A stretch of 7,396 nucleotides of DNA, from contig CAMLID010000125.1 of the NCBI GenBank assembly GCA_946480055.1, positions 1 through 7,396 of the forward strand. Reading direction: 5' to 3'. Positions 1 to 5,392 of this stretch are shown piece by piece; positions within the stretch are counted from its first letter, which is position 1, and every line of letters begins with the position of its first letter. Position numbers and translations under genes: made by a program. This stretch comes from an uncultured Lysobacter sp. Lineage in GTDB: Bacteria; Pseudomonadota; Gammaproteobacteria; Xanthomonadales; Xanthomonadaceae. The notes beneath the pieces were generated by a model that was not told the DNA's origin, made no database searches, and saw only the letters and a list, made by a program, of their open reading frames with translations.

Positions 1-72
1 CAGCCGCAGCCGCAGCCGCAGCCGCAGCCGCAGCCGCAGCCGCAGCCGCAGCCGCAGCCGCGGCCGCGGCCG
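1..72. repeat. (CAGCCG)n hexanucleotide tandem repeat, cut by the window edge
   Basis: Ten perfect copies of CAGCCG occupy 1-60, followed by two variant copies CGGCCG (61-72). Bases 59-74 form a perfect 16-bp G/C palindrome. The array starts at the first base of the window, so its true length is unknown. Six-base units keep the reading frame. On the plus strand the three frames read Gln-Pro, Ser-Arg and poly-Ala; they stay open to stops at 244, 95 and 105 respectively. It may therefore be the low-complexity tail of a gene entering from the left, but no frame can be preferred, so no CDS is called. The minus frames would read Arg-Leu, Gly-Cys or poly-Ala. Confidence 0.95.
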
Positions 73-161
73 CGATCGTTGCGCGGTGCGACGGTGAGGA
101 ATGCTAGGGAGGCCGCGACGGGTTTGGGCTTGCGGCATTGCAGTGATGCCCGGTTTCCATC

Positions 162-181
162 ATCCCCGCGAAGGCGGGGAT
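162..181. repeat. REP-like palindrome downstream of cysK
   Basis: An 8-bp perfect inverted repeat, ATCCCCGC / GCGGGGAT, surrounds a GAAG loop and is followed by CCAGTGACTTC. From memory, this core with its flank resembles a short intergenic repeat family scattered in many copies through Xanthomonadaceae and other proteobacterial genomes. It often yields spurious peptides such as HPREGGDPV in gene predictions. It lies about 95 bp past the cysK stop and could act as a 3' mRNA stabiliser or weak terminator, but no T-tract follows it on either strand. The rest of the 73-276 gap shows nothing I can assign. Family membership is inferred; only the palindrome is seen. Confidence 0.65.
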
Positions 182-276
182 CCAGTGACTTCAGCGCGGG
201 ATTCGCGCCAGTCGAACGAAGGCACGGAGCAGCGAATGCGCGCTGACGGCACGCATCCAGACGTAACGCGCCGGCC

Positions 277-1254
277 TCAGGCCTCCACGGCTTCCCGTTC
301 CAACGACGCCAGCCACTCGTCGTCCGAGCCGTCGGCGACGCCCTCGAACAGGAACGTCGACAGATAGCGCTCGCCGGTATCGGGCAGCATCGCCAGCAAC
401 ACCGTGCCGGCCGGCGCTTGCTCGGCGACCTGCAACGCCGCGGCGACCGTGGCGCCGGCGGAGATGCCGACGAACACGCCTTCCTCGGCGGCGAGGCGGC
501 GCGAAGTGTCGCGTGCGAGCACGTCGTCTACCGGGCGGATCTCGTCGGCGACGCCGCGGTCGAGCACGGCCGGTACGAAATCCGGGGTCCAGCCCTGGAT
601 CTTGTGCGGCTGCCAGTCCTTACCGCTCAGCAGCGAAGCGCCGGCGGGTTCGGAAGCGATGATCTTCAGATCGGGACGCGCCAGCTTGAGCACCTGGCCG
701 GCACCGCTGAGCGTGCCGCCGGTGCCCCAGCCGGTGACGAAGTAGTCGAGGCGCTTGCCGGCGAAATCGCGCAGGATTTCCGGGCCGGTGGTGCTGCGGT
801 GATACGCCGGATTGGCGGGGTTCTCGAACTGGCGCGCCAGGAACCAGCCGTGCTTGGCCGCCAGTTCCGCGGCCTTGCGCACCATGCCGCTGCCGCGTTC
901 GGCGGCGGGGGTCAGGATCACCTTGGCGCCGTACGCACGCATCAGCTTGCGGCGTTCGACCGAGAAGGTTTCGGTCATCACCGCCACGAACGGGTACCCG
1001 CGCGCCGCGGCGACCATCGCCAGGGCGATGCCGGTGTTGCCCGAAGTCGCTTCGACGATGGTCTGGCCGGGCTTGAGCGCGCCGCTACGTTCGGCGTCGA
1101 GCACGATCGCCAGCGCCAGGCGGTCCTTGACCGAGCCGCCGGGATTGAAGGATTCGACCTTGGCGTACAGCGATACGTGCGCCGGAGCGATCCGGTGCAG
1201 TTTGACGATGGGGGTGTTGCCGATGGTGTCGAGGATGCTGTCGTACAGGGCCAT
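277..1254 (-). CDS. cysK: Cysteine synthase A (O-acetylserine sulfhydrylase)
   Basis: A PLP-dependent fold-type II enzyme that makes L-cysteine from O-acetyl-L-serine and sulfide, the last step of assimilatory sulfate reduction, in the cytoplasm. The 325-residue length is normal for CysK. The N-terminus reads DTIGNTPIVKL. The PLP lysine is K43 in NPGGSVKDR, the substrate loop is TSGNTG (70-75), and the phosphate-binding glycine loop is GTGGT (177-181, in VTGWGTGGTLSG). A GISAGA motif near the C-terminus matches the GISSGA region that contacts the pyridine ring. The segment MTETFSVERRKLM (93-105) replaces the commoner MPETMSIERR form. It lies 49 bp downstream of cysG on the same strand, so co-transcription is likely. 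The sequence just before the ATG is pyrimidine-rich with only a weak GGA. CysM is less likely given length and motifs. Confidence 0.95.
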   Translation of the reverse strand: MALYDSILDTIGNTPIVKLHRIAPAHVSLYAKVESFNPGGSVKDRLALAIVLDAERSGALKPGQTIVEATSGNTGIALAMVAAARGYPFVAVMTETFSVERRKLMRAYGAKVILTPAAERGSGMVRKAAELAAKHGWFLARQFENPANPAYHRSTTGPEILRDFAGKRLDYFVTGWGTGGTLSGAGQVLKLARPDLKIIASEPAGASLLSGKDWQPHKIQGWTPDFVPAVLDRGVADEIRPVDDVLARDTSRRLAAEEGVFVGISAGATVAAALQVAEQAPAGTVLLAMLPDTGERYLSTFLFEGVADGSDDEWLASLEREAVEA

Positions 1255-1303
1255 GGTGGGCGATCCGGAAAGAGCGGGAAGAGGGGTAGGAGCGCCGCGC
1301 GGC

Positions 1304-2731
1304 TCAGGCCGCCGCGGCCAGCGCCGGCGCGTAGCGCAGCGGCGCGGCGCCGTGCCAGTGCAGGCGTTCGGCCAGGGCCGCGACTTCGCCCAGGATCAGC
1401 AGCGCCGGCGAACGCACGTCGTGAGCGAGCGCGGCATCGGGCAGTTCGGCCAGGCTGCCGACGACGGTGCGCTGGTTGGCGCGCGAGCCGTTCTCGATCA
1501 GCGCGAACGGCGTGTCGGGCGCGCGACCGTGGGCGATCAGGCGGTCGCGCAGCTTGTCCAGACCGGCCACGCCCATGTAGACCGCGAGCGTCTGCCGTTC
1601 CTGCGCCAACGCGGCCCAGTCGAGCGTGTCGTCGGAATCCTTGCAGTGCGCGGTGACCAGACGTACCGACTGCGCGTGCTCGCGATGGGTCAGCGGCACG
1701 CCGGCATAGGCCGCGCAGGCCAGCGCCGCGGTGATGCCGGGTACCACCTCGTAGGCGATGCCGTGTGCGCGCAGCACTTCGATTTCCTCGCCGCCGCGAC
1801 CGAACACGAACGGGTCGCCGCCCTTGAGTCGCACCACGCGCTTGCCGGCGCGTGCGTGTTCCAGCATCAGTTCGTGGATGCGGTCCTGGGTGGTGTGATG
1901 GTCGCCGGCCTGCTTGCCGACTTCGATGCGTTCGGCGTCGCGCCGGGCCAGGCGCAGCACTTCGGCGCTGACCAGGCGGTCGTGCAGGATCACGTCGGCT
2001 TCGTTGAGCGCGCGCAGGCCGCGCAGGGTCAGCAGACCCGGATCGCCGGGGCCGGCGCCGACCAGCACCACCGAACCCTTGCGCGCGCCCGGGTCGCGTT
2101 CCGCGAGCGCGGCGGCGAAGGCGCGTTCGGCCGCGCGCTCGCGACGCTGGCGCAGCAGGGCCGGCAGCGGGCCGTCGAGCAGACGATCGAAGAAGCGCCG
2201 GCGCGCGCCCAGTTCGGGATGGCGCGCGCGGATGCGCAGGCGCTCGCGGCCGAGCAATTCGGCCAGCTCACCCAGAGAGGGATCGAGCTGGGTTTCCAGG
2301 CGTTCGCGCAGGTGCCGCGCCAGCATCGGCGCGCCGCCGCCGCTGGATATCGCGATCTGCAGCGGTCCGCGCTCGACCCGCGCCGGCACGTGGAAGCTCG
2401 AAGCCTCGGCGTCGTCGACCACATTGACCCAGACCCGGCGCGCTTCGCCGGCCGCGGCGACGGCGCGGTTGACCGCTACGTCGTCGGTGGCGGCGATCGC
2501 CAGCCAGACCTCGTCCAGCCAGTGCTCGGCGAATTCGCCGGGCAGGTGCTCGATGCGGCCCTGCGCGGCCAGTTCGGCCAGGGCCGGCTGCAACGCGGGC
2601 GCGCCGACCCGCACCTGCGCGCCGGCCTCCAGCAAGGCCTCGGCCTTGCGCTGCGCGACCGCGCCGCCGCCCACCACGAGAACGGCGCGGCCGCGCAGGG
2701 CGGCGAACAGGGGAAAAAGACGGGTGCTCAT
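1304..2731 (-). CDS. cysG: Siroheme synthase, trifunctional (precorrin-2 dehydrogenase / sirohydrochlorin ferrochelatase / uroporphyrinogen-III C-methyltransferase)
   Basis: Makes siroheme, the cofactor of sulfite reductase, from uroporphyrinogen III in the cytoplasm. The protein has 475 residues (E. coli CysG about 457). The N-terminal half is the NAD-dependent dehydrogenase/ferrochelatase: Rossmann GGGAVAQRK (21-29), catalytic aspartate D106 in NVVDD (E. coli Asp104), and SSGGGAP with S130 at the E. coli Ser128 position. The C-terminal half is the SAM-dependent methyltransferase: [16 protein letters not shown] (221-236), D251 in [20 protein letters not shown] (303-316), PGITAA (331-336) and YMG near 385. 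I start at the ATG giving MSTRLFPLF, where family homology begins. An in-frame ATG at 2836 would add 35 residues without family resemblance, although an AGGAG lies 11 nt before it. The gene is divergent from cysB and precedes cysK, a standard sulfur-locus arrangement. Confidence 0.95.
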   Translation of the reverse strand: MSTRLFPLFAALRGRAVLVVGGGAVAQRKAEALLEAGAQVRVGAPALQPALAELAAQGRIEHLPGEFAEHWLDEVWLAIAATDDVAVNRAVAAAGEARRVWVNVVDDAEASSFHVPARVERGPLQIAISSGGGAPMLARHLRERLETQLDPSLGELAELLGRERLRIRARHPELGARRRFFDRLLDGPLPALLRQRRERAAERAFAAALAERDPGARKGSVVLVGAGPGDPGLLTLRGLRALNEADVILHDRLVSAEVLRLARRDAERIEVGKQAGDHHTTQDRIHELMLEHARAGKRVVRLKGGDPFVFGRGGEEIEVLRAHGIAYEVVPGITAALACAAYAGVPLTHREHAQSVRLVTAHCKDSDDTLDWAALAQERQTLAVYMGVAGLDKLRDRLIAHGRAPDTPFALIENGSRANQRTVVGSLAELPDAALAHDVRSPALLILGEVAALAERLHWHGAAPLRYAPALAAAA

Positions 2732-2771
2732 GGGCTGGGTCGGGGCGCGACAGGCCGGGGACGATGGATCG

Positions 2772-2800
2772 AACCTACAAATCCCGGCCCGGCGGGGGAA
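2772..2800 (-). promoter_or_regulatory. Possible cysG promoter
   Basis: On the minus strand, TAGGTT (2777-2772) could be a -10 element, preceded by the T-rich ATTTG. A poor -35, TTCCCC (2800-2795), lies 17 bp upstream. Transcription would start near 2765, giving a leader of about 33 nt before the cysG ATG. A weak -35 is what one expects of an activator-dependent (CysB-type) promoter. The match is only 3/6 in each box, so this is tentative. Confidence 0.25.
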
Positions 2801-2814
2801 ATGACGCCCCCGCC
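2791..2814. other. Strong G/C hairpin upstream of cysG
   Basis: GGCGGGGG (2791-2798) and CCCCCGCC (2807-2814) are perfectly complementary over 8 bp around an 8-nt loop. A third block, GCGGGGGG (2853-2860), could compete for pairing with 2807-2814. The hairpin lies about 60 bp upstream of the cysG start. Neither strand has a T-tract after it, so it does not look like a plain intrinsic terminator. Function unknown. Confidence 0.4.
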
Positions 2815-2867
2815 TGTGCCCATGCCCTAACTGCATGAGCGCCGCGACTCCTGCGGGGGGACACTAC

Positions 2868-2896
2868 TGGACATGAGCCATGGGGCGGCTTAGGCT
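2868..2896 (+). promoter_or_regulatory. Putative sigma-70 promoter of the cysB leader
   Basis: TGGACA (2868-2873) matches the -35 consensus TTGACA at 5 of 6 positions. After exactly 17 bp, TAGGCT (2891-2896) has the TA...T pattern of a -10 box. The start site would be near 2903, about 26 nt before the leader GTG and 118 nt before cysB. This is the only good box pair seen in the relatively AT-rich stretch upstream of cysB. Confidence 0.45.
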
Positions 2897-2918
2897 ATCG
2901 ATCCTTTCATCCGAATAG
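2895..2918. promoter_or_regulatory. Imperfect dyad over the predicted cysB start site, possible LysR/CysB operator
   Basis: CTATCG (2895-2900) and CGAATAG (2912-2918) form an inverted repeat with one unpaired A, 11 bp apart. It overlaps the predicted -10 box and transcription start of cysB. E. coli CysB represses its own promoter by binding near +1, so an autoregulatory site here would fit. The dyad is short and imperfect; assignment is inference. Confidence 0.25.
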
Positions 2919-2928
2919 AGAGATAAAC

Positions 2929-3024
2929 GTGAACGCGATGTCCTGCCGGATGCCCGGGTGTTGCCGCCGCGCCGCCGCCTGCCGTCGTCCCGTGATCTCC
3001 ATGCTTCGGATACCGCCGTTATGA
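2929..3024 (+). CDS. Possible cysteine-rich leader peptide upstream of cysB
   Basis: A GTG-initiated 31-codon open frame preceded by the purine run AGAGAGA (2917-2923), which could serve as a ribosome-binding site 5 nt before the GTG. The peptide begins MNAMSCRMPG and holds four cysteines: residues 6, 11, 12 and 18, codons at 2944, 2959, 2962 and 2980. The middle is Arg/Ala-rich. It ends IPPL, and its TGA (3022-3024) overlaps the proposed cysB ATG (3021-3023) as ATGA, an arrangement typical of translational coupling. Cysteine codons ahead of a cysteine-pathway regulator suggest a ribosome-mediated cysteine sensor. Caveats: short GC-rich open frames are common, the CCGCCG-type composition itself yields Cys/Arg/Ala codons, and no clear antiterminator/terminator pair is visible. 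I recognise no family for it. Confidence 0.35.
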   Translation: MNAMSCRMPGCCRRAAACRRPVISMLRIPPL

Positions 3025-4004
3025 CCCTGACCCAACTCCGCTACCTCGTCGCGATCGCCGACTCCGGCCTCAACATCACCCTGGCCGCCGAGCGCGTGCA
3101 CGCGACCCAGCCCGGTTTGTCCAAGCAGCTCAAGCAGCTGGAGGACGAGCTGGGCTTCCAGCTGTTCGTGCGCAAGGGCCGCAGCCTGGAAGCGATCGCC
3201 CCGGCCGGCGACCGCGTACTCGCGCATGCGCGCCGCATCCTCGACGAGGCCGGCAACATCCGCGCCTACGCCGCCAACGAACGCGGCCAGCACGCCGGCC
3301 GCCTGGTCCTGGCGACCACCCACACCCAGGCCCGCTACGTGCTGCCGCCGGTGATCGCGAACGTGAAGCGCGGCTTCCCGCAGGTCAGCGTGCATCTGCA
3401 GGCGACCGCCGATGGCGAAGTGCTGGAGCATCTGTCGCACGGCAACGCCGACCTGGCGGTGATCAGCACCGCCGGCGCCGCGCCCGAGGGCGGCCTGGCG
3501 GTGCCGCTGTTCCGTTGGCGGCGCGTGGTGCTGGTGCCGCGCACGCATGAGCTGGCCTCGCTCAAGCGCGCTCCGACCCTGGCCGAACTGGCCGCGCTTC
3601 CGCTGATCAGCTACGAATCCTCGACCCGTCCGGAGTCCTCGTTGCGGCGCGCCTTCGCGGCCGGCGGATTCGAGCCGCAACTGGCGATGACCGCGCGCGA
3701 TGCCGACCTGATCAAGACCTACGTCCGCGCCGGCCTCGGCGTCGGCGTGCTCGCCGAAATGGCCGTGACCGGCCGCGACGAAGACCTCAAGGCGCTGACC
3801 GCGCCCGACGCGCTGCCCGAATGCGTGACCTGGGCGGTGATCCCGCGTGCGCGCGTGCTGCGCGACTACGCGCTGGAACTGCTGCACGGCCTGGCCCCGC
3901 ACATCGACCGCCGCGACCTGCGCCGCGTGCTCGAGGGCAACCTGGAAGCGCAGTGGCCGCTCGCGCCGAGCTGGGAAGAACTGATGCGCGCGACCGCGGC
4001 CTGA
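3021..4004 (+). CDS. cysB: CysB-type LysR-family transcriptional regulator of sulfur assimilation
   Basis: A cytoplasmic DNA-binding activator that in enterobacteria switches on the cys regulon in response to N- or O-acetylserine. It has 327 residues (E. coli CysB 324). The winged HTH occupies about 1-60 (MTLTQLRYLVAIAD..., recognition region TQPGLSKQLKQLEDELG at 29-45). The effector domain contains the CysB hallmark ATTHTQARY (98-106), with T100, T102 and Q103 at the residues that hold sulfate in the Klebsiella CysB structure. W166, T202 and DADLIKTYVRAGLGVGVLAEMAV are also conserved-looking. I start at 3021 because MTLTQLRYLV aligns with the family start; an in-frame ATG at 2958 would add 21 Pro/Arg-rich residues. 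No Shine-Dalgarno precedes 3021, which fits translation coupled to the upstream leader frame. The paralogue Cbl is a weaker alternative given the cysG neighbour. Confidence 0.92.
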   Translation: MTLTQLRYLVAIADSGLNITLAAERVHATQPGLSKQLKQLEDELGFQLFVRKGRSLEAIAPAGDRVLAHARRILDEAGNIRAYAANERGQHAGRLVLATTHTQARYVLPPVIANVKRGFPQVSVHLQATADGEVLEHLSHGNADLAVISTAGAAPEGGLAVPLFRWRRVVLVPRTHELASLKRAPTLAELAALPLISYESSTRPESSLRRAFAAGGFEPQLAMTARDADLIKTYVRAGLGVGVLAEMAVTGRDEDLKALTAPDALPECVTWAVIPRARVLRDYALELLHGLAPHIDRRDLRRVLEGNLEAQWPLAPSWEELMRATAA

Positions 4005-4025
4005 GCGAAGCGTTCGACTCAGGCC
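3998..4025. terminator. Possible bidirectional hairpin at the cysB / membrane-protein convergence
   Basis: GGCCTGAG (3998-4005) and CTCAGGCC (4018-4025) are a perfect 8-bp inverted repeat. Inside the loop, CGAA (4006-4009) can pair with TTCG (4013-4016) around a GCG turn, leaving one bulged A. Each arm carries the TGA stop codon of one of the two converging genes. The position is right for a two-way terminator, but neither side has a T-tract, so it would be a non-canonical one. Confidence 0.4.
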
Positions 4026-4702
4026 TTGCCGCGCAGCAATTGCACCGCCAGCGCGAGATGCCACACCGCCGGCGCCGACAAGGCCAGGATCGCACCGTGT
4101 AGATCCAGGTGCAGCGCGCCCGATGCGATCGCGAGTGCCGGCACACCGCCGGCCAACAGGCCGAACGCGGCGAGCACGCGATTGCGGCGCAAGCGCAGCA
4201 AGGCGCTCGACCACAGCACCACGCCCAGCCCGCGTCCGATCTCGCCCAGGCCGGCCAAGGCCTGGTTGCCGCGCCAGCACAGGCGCAGCAGATGGCGCAG
4301 TTGCTCCAATGCGGCAGCGTCGGCGCCGACATAGCGCAGACTCAGTTCGGTGGCGACGATGCCGTTGATCAGCGCCGCGCCGATGCTGGCGGCCACGCCG
4401 ACGGCGTAGGCCAGCAGGGCGGCGCGCACCAGCGGCCGGTCCATGCCCGCGCGCTTCGAGTATTCGCCGAAGCCGAGCAGCAGCACCGCCAGCAGCACGA
4501 TCAGGCTGCCGTGGACGTAACGGTCGAGCGCGGCTTTGCGCGCGATCTCGGCGACCAGCTCGGGCATGCTCTGGGCGGACACGGTCGGGTGGTGTGCCAT
4601 CATCAACATCGCCAACAAGGTGGCGATGCCGATGATCGAGCCGATCGCTCGATCGCTGGACGGGATGCGGACGGGGGCGTGCATGTCGGTAGGGAGATTC
4701 AT
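4019..4702 (-). CDS. Hypothetical six-helix integral membrane protein
   Basis: I do not recognise the family. The 227-residue protein has about six hydrophobic segments: 20-36, 63-79, 92-117, 147-169, 176-197 and 203-223. The loop between the first two (37-62) starts AHHPTVSAQ and then becomes amphipathic. Charged or polar residues sit in or near helices (H64, E80, N113, E119, E154, H198, H202, H215), which might matter for function. No signal peptide cleavage site or transporter signature is evident. The start is the ATG at 4702 (MNLPTDMHAP); a second Met at 4684 is possible, and upstream in-frame codons read as low-complexity sequence over the tetR region. It is divergent from a TetR-family gene, a layout typical of a repressor and its target. 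Its stop is 14 bp from the cysB stop. Confidence 0.75.
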   Translation of the reverse strand: MNLPTDMHAPVRIPSSDRAIGSIIGIATLLAMLMMAHHPTVSAQSMPELVAEIARKAALDRYVHGSLIVLLAVLLLGFGEYSKRAGMDRPLVRAALLAYAVGVAASIGAALINGIVATELSLRYVGADAAALEQLRHLLRLCWRGNQALAGLGEIGRGLGVVLWSSALLRLRRNRVLAAFGLLAGGVPALAIASGALHLDLHGAILALSAPAVWHLALAVQLLRGKA

Positions 4703-4777
4703 CGGCGTCGTGGTTCCGGTCTGCGTTGCTGCGCAGCCTAGCCGTGGCCGCGGGTGCGGCGGACGCGGTCGCGGGCG

Positions 4778-4809
4778 TTTCCGGACGCATCCGCGCGATT
4801 GTCCGGAAA
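4778..4809. promoter_or_regulatory. Perfect inverted repeat, candidate TetR operator
   Basis: TTTCCGGAC (4778-4786) and GTCCGGAAA (4801-4809) are exact reverse complements over 9 bp, separated by 14 bp. The right arm overlaps the tetR ribosome-binding site GGAAAG (4805-4810). The dyad lies in the 111-bp region shared by tetR and the membrane-protein gene, where an autoregulatory TetR-family dimer would bind. A further TTCCGG occurs at 4714-4719. As RNA, the arms could also fold and mask the tetR ribosome-binding site. Confidence 0.5.
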
Positions 4810-4813
4810 GCGC

Positions 4814-5392
4814 ATGAGCGCCGCCGCCGACGACCCGCGCGTCGAGCGCACGCTCACCGCCCTGCGCCAGGCCTTCGTCGCGCTGTTCTTCGCGCATGGC
4901 TACGACGAGATTTCGGTGGCCGACATCGCCGCGCGTGCCGGCGTCGGCCGCTCGACCCTGTACGAGCACTACCGCGGCAAGGAAGACCTGCTGCTGGATA
5001 CCGTGCGTTACCCGTTCGAGGGCCTGGCCGTGGCGGTCGATGCCGATGCGGATCCGGCACGGGTGCTGGCGACCTTGGAGCACTTCTGGGGCAATCGCGC
5101 CAACGCGCGCGCGCACCGGCGCGAGTCGTCGCGGCGTGCGATGGCGCGGGTGCTGGCGATACTGATCGAGCGGCACTTGGCGCGCCTGCATCCGTCGGCG
5201 CCGGCGCCGCGACGTCGCGCGGCGGCGGTCTACGTGGCCGAGGCGATGTTCGGCACGATCAGTGCCTGGCTGATCGGCGATCTGGTGCTGGCCGCGCCGG
5301 AACTGGCGCGCGTGCTGCGCGAGATGGCGCTGCGGGATTGCGCAGCTTTGTTGGGGCAGGGAGGGGGTGCTCTTGAAGCCCGCGCCCCCTAA
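4814..5392 (+). CDS. TetR/AcrR-family transcriptional regulator
   Basis: A 192-residue cytoplasmic regulator, normal TetR-family length. The N-terminal DNA-binding domain is clear: a first helix [21 protein letters not shown] (12-32), then the helix-turn-helix [28 protein letters not shown] (33-60), with the family-typical Y50-x-H52-Y53 and K56. The C-terminal half is helical and variable, so the ligand cannot be told. The ATG at 4814 is preceded by GGAAAG (4805-4810) and starts [13 protein letters not shown]. An in-frame ATG at 4754 would add 20 residues without family resemblance. It probably controls itself and the divergent membrane-protein gene through the inverted repeat just upstream. 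Its TAA stop overlaps the convergent cysH stop. No sequence evidence links it to sulfur metabolism beyond location. Confidence 0.9.
   Translation: MSAAADDPRVERTLTALRQAFVALFFAHGYDEISVADIAARAGVGRSTLYEHYRGKEDLLLDTVRYPFEGLAVAVDADADPARVLATLEHFWGNRANARAHRRESSRRAMARVLAILIERHLARLHPSAPAPRRRAAAVYVAEAMFGTISAWLIGDLVLAAPELARVLREMALRDCAALLGQGGGALEARAP

Noticed and set aside
1..72. CRISPR array or mobile element end
   Set aside because: The unit is a 6-bp microsatellite with no spacers, and no transposase or terminal repeat is visible anywhere in the window.
101..367. Plus-strand 88-codon open frame
   Set aside because: It runs through the REP-like repeat (HPREGGDPV) and into the antisense of cysK; it looks like a translated repeat rather than a gene.
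2741..2790. Minus-strand GGTTCGATCC resembling a tRNA T-arm, with a following GC-rich stretch like an acceptor stem
   Set aside because: The five bases on each side of the TTCGATC loop pair at only two positions, and no D-arm, anticodon arm or CCA end can be assembled.
418..2830. Long plus-strand open frames opposite cysK and cysG
   Set aside because: They are antisense shadows of strongly supported genes, common at 70% G+C, with low-complexity Arg/Ala/Gly/Gln composition and no recognisable motifs.
2732..2836. N-terminal extension of CysG from an ATG at 2836
   Set aside because: The 35 extra residues are low-complexity, and family homology starts at MSTRLFPLF. The AGGAG 11 nt before 2836 keeps this a weak alternative.
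2958..3020. N-terminal extension of CysB from an ATG at 2958
   Set aside because: The 21 extra residues are Pro/Arg-rich and unlike LysR proteins; the winged HTH begins at the 3021 ATG as in E. coli CysB.
4728..4737. Perfect 10-bp palindrome GCTGCGCAGC between tetR and the membrane protein gene
   Set aside because: Short G/C palindromes are frequent at this composition; the 9-bp inverted repeat at 4778-4809 is the better operator candidate.
2907..4790. 627-codon minus-strand open frame opposite cysB
   Set aside because: It is antisense to cysB and out of frame with the membrane protein gene; its His/Gly/Gln/Arg-rich sequence has no domain resemblance.
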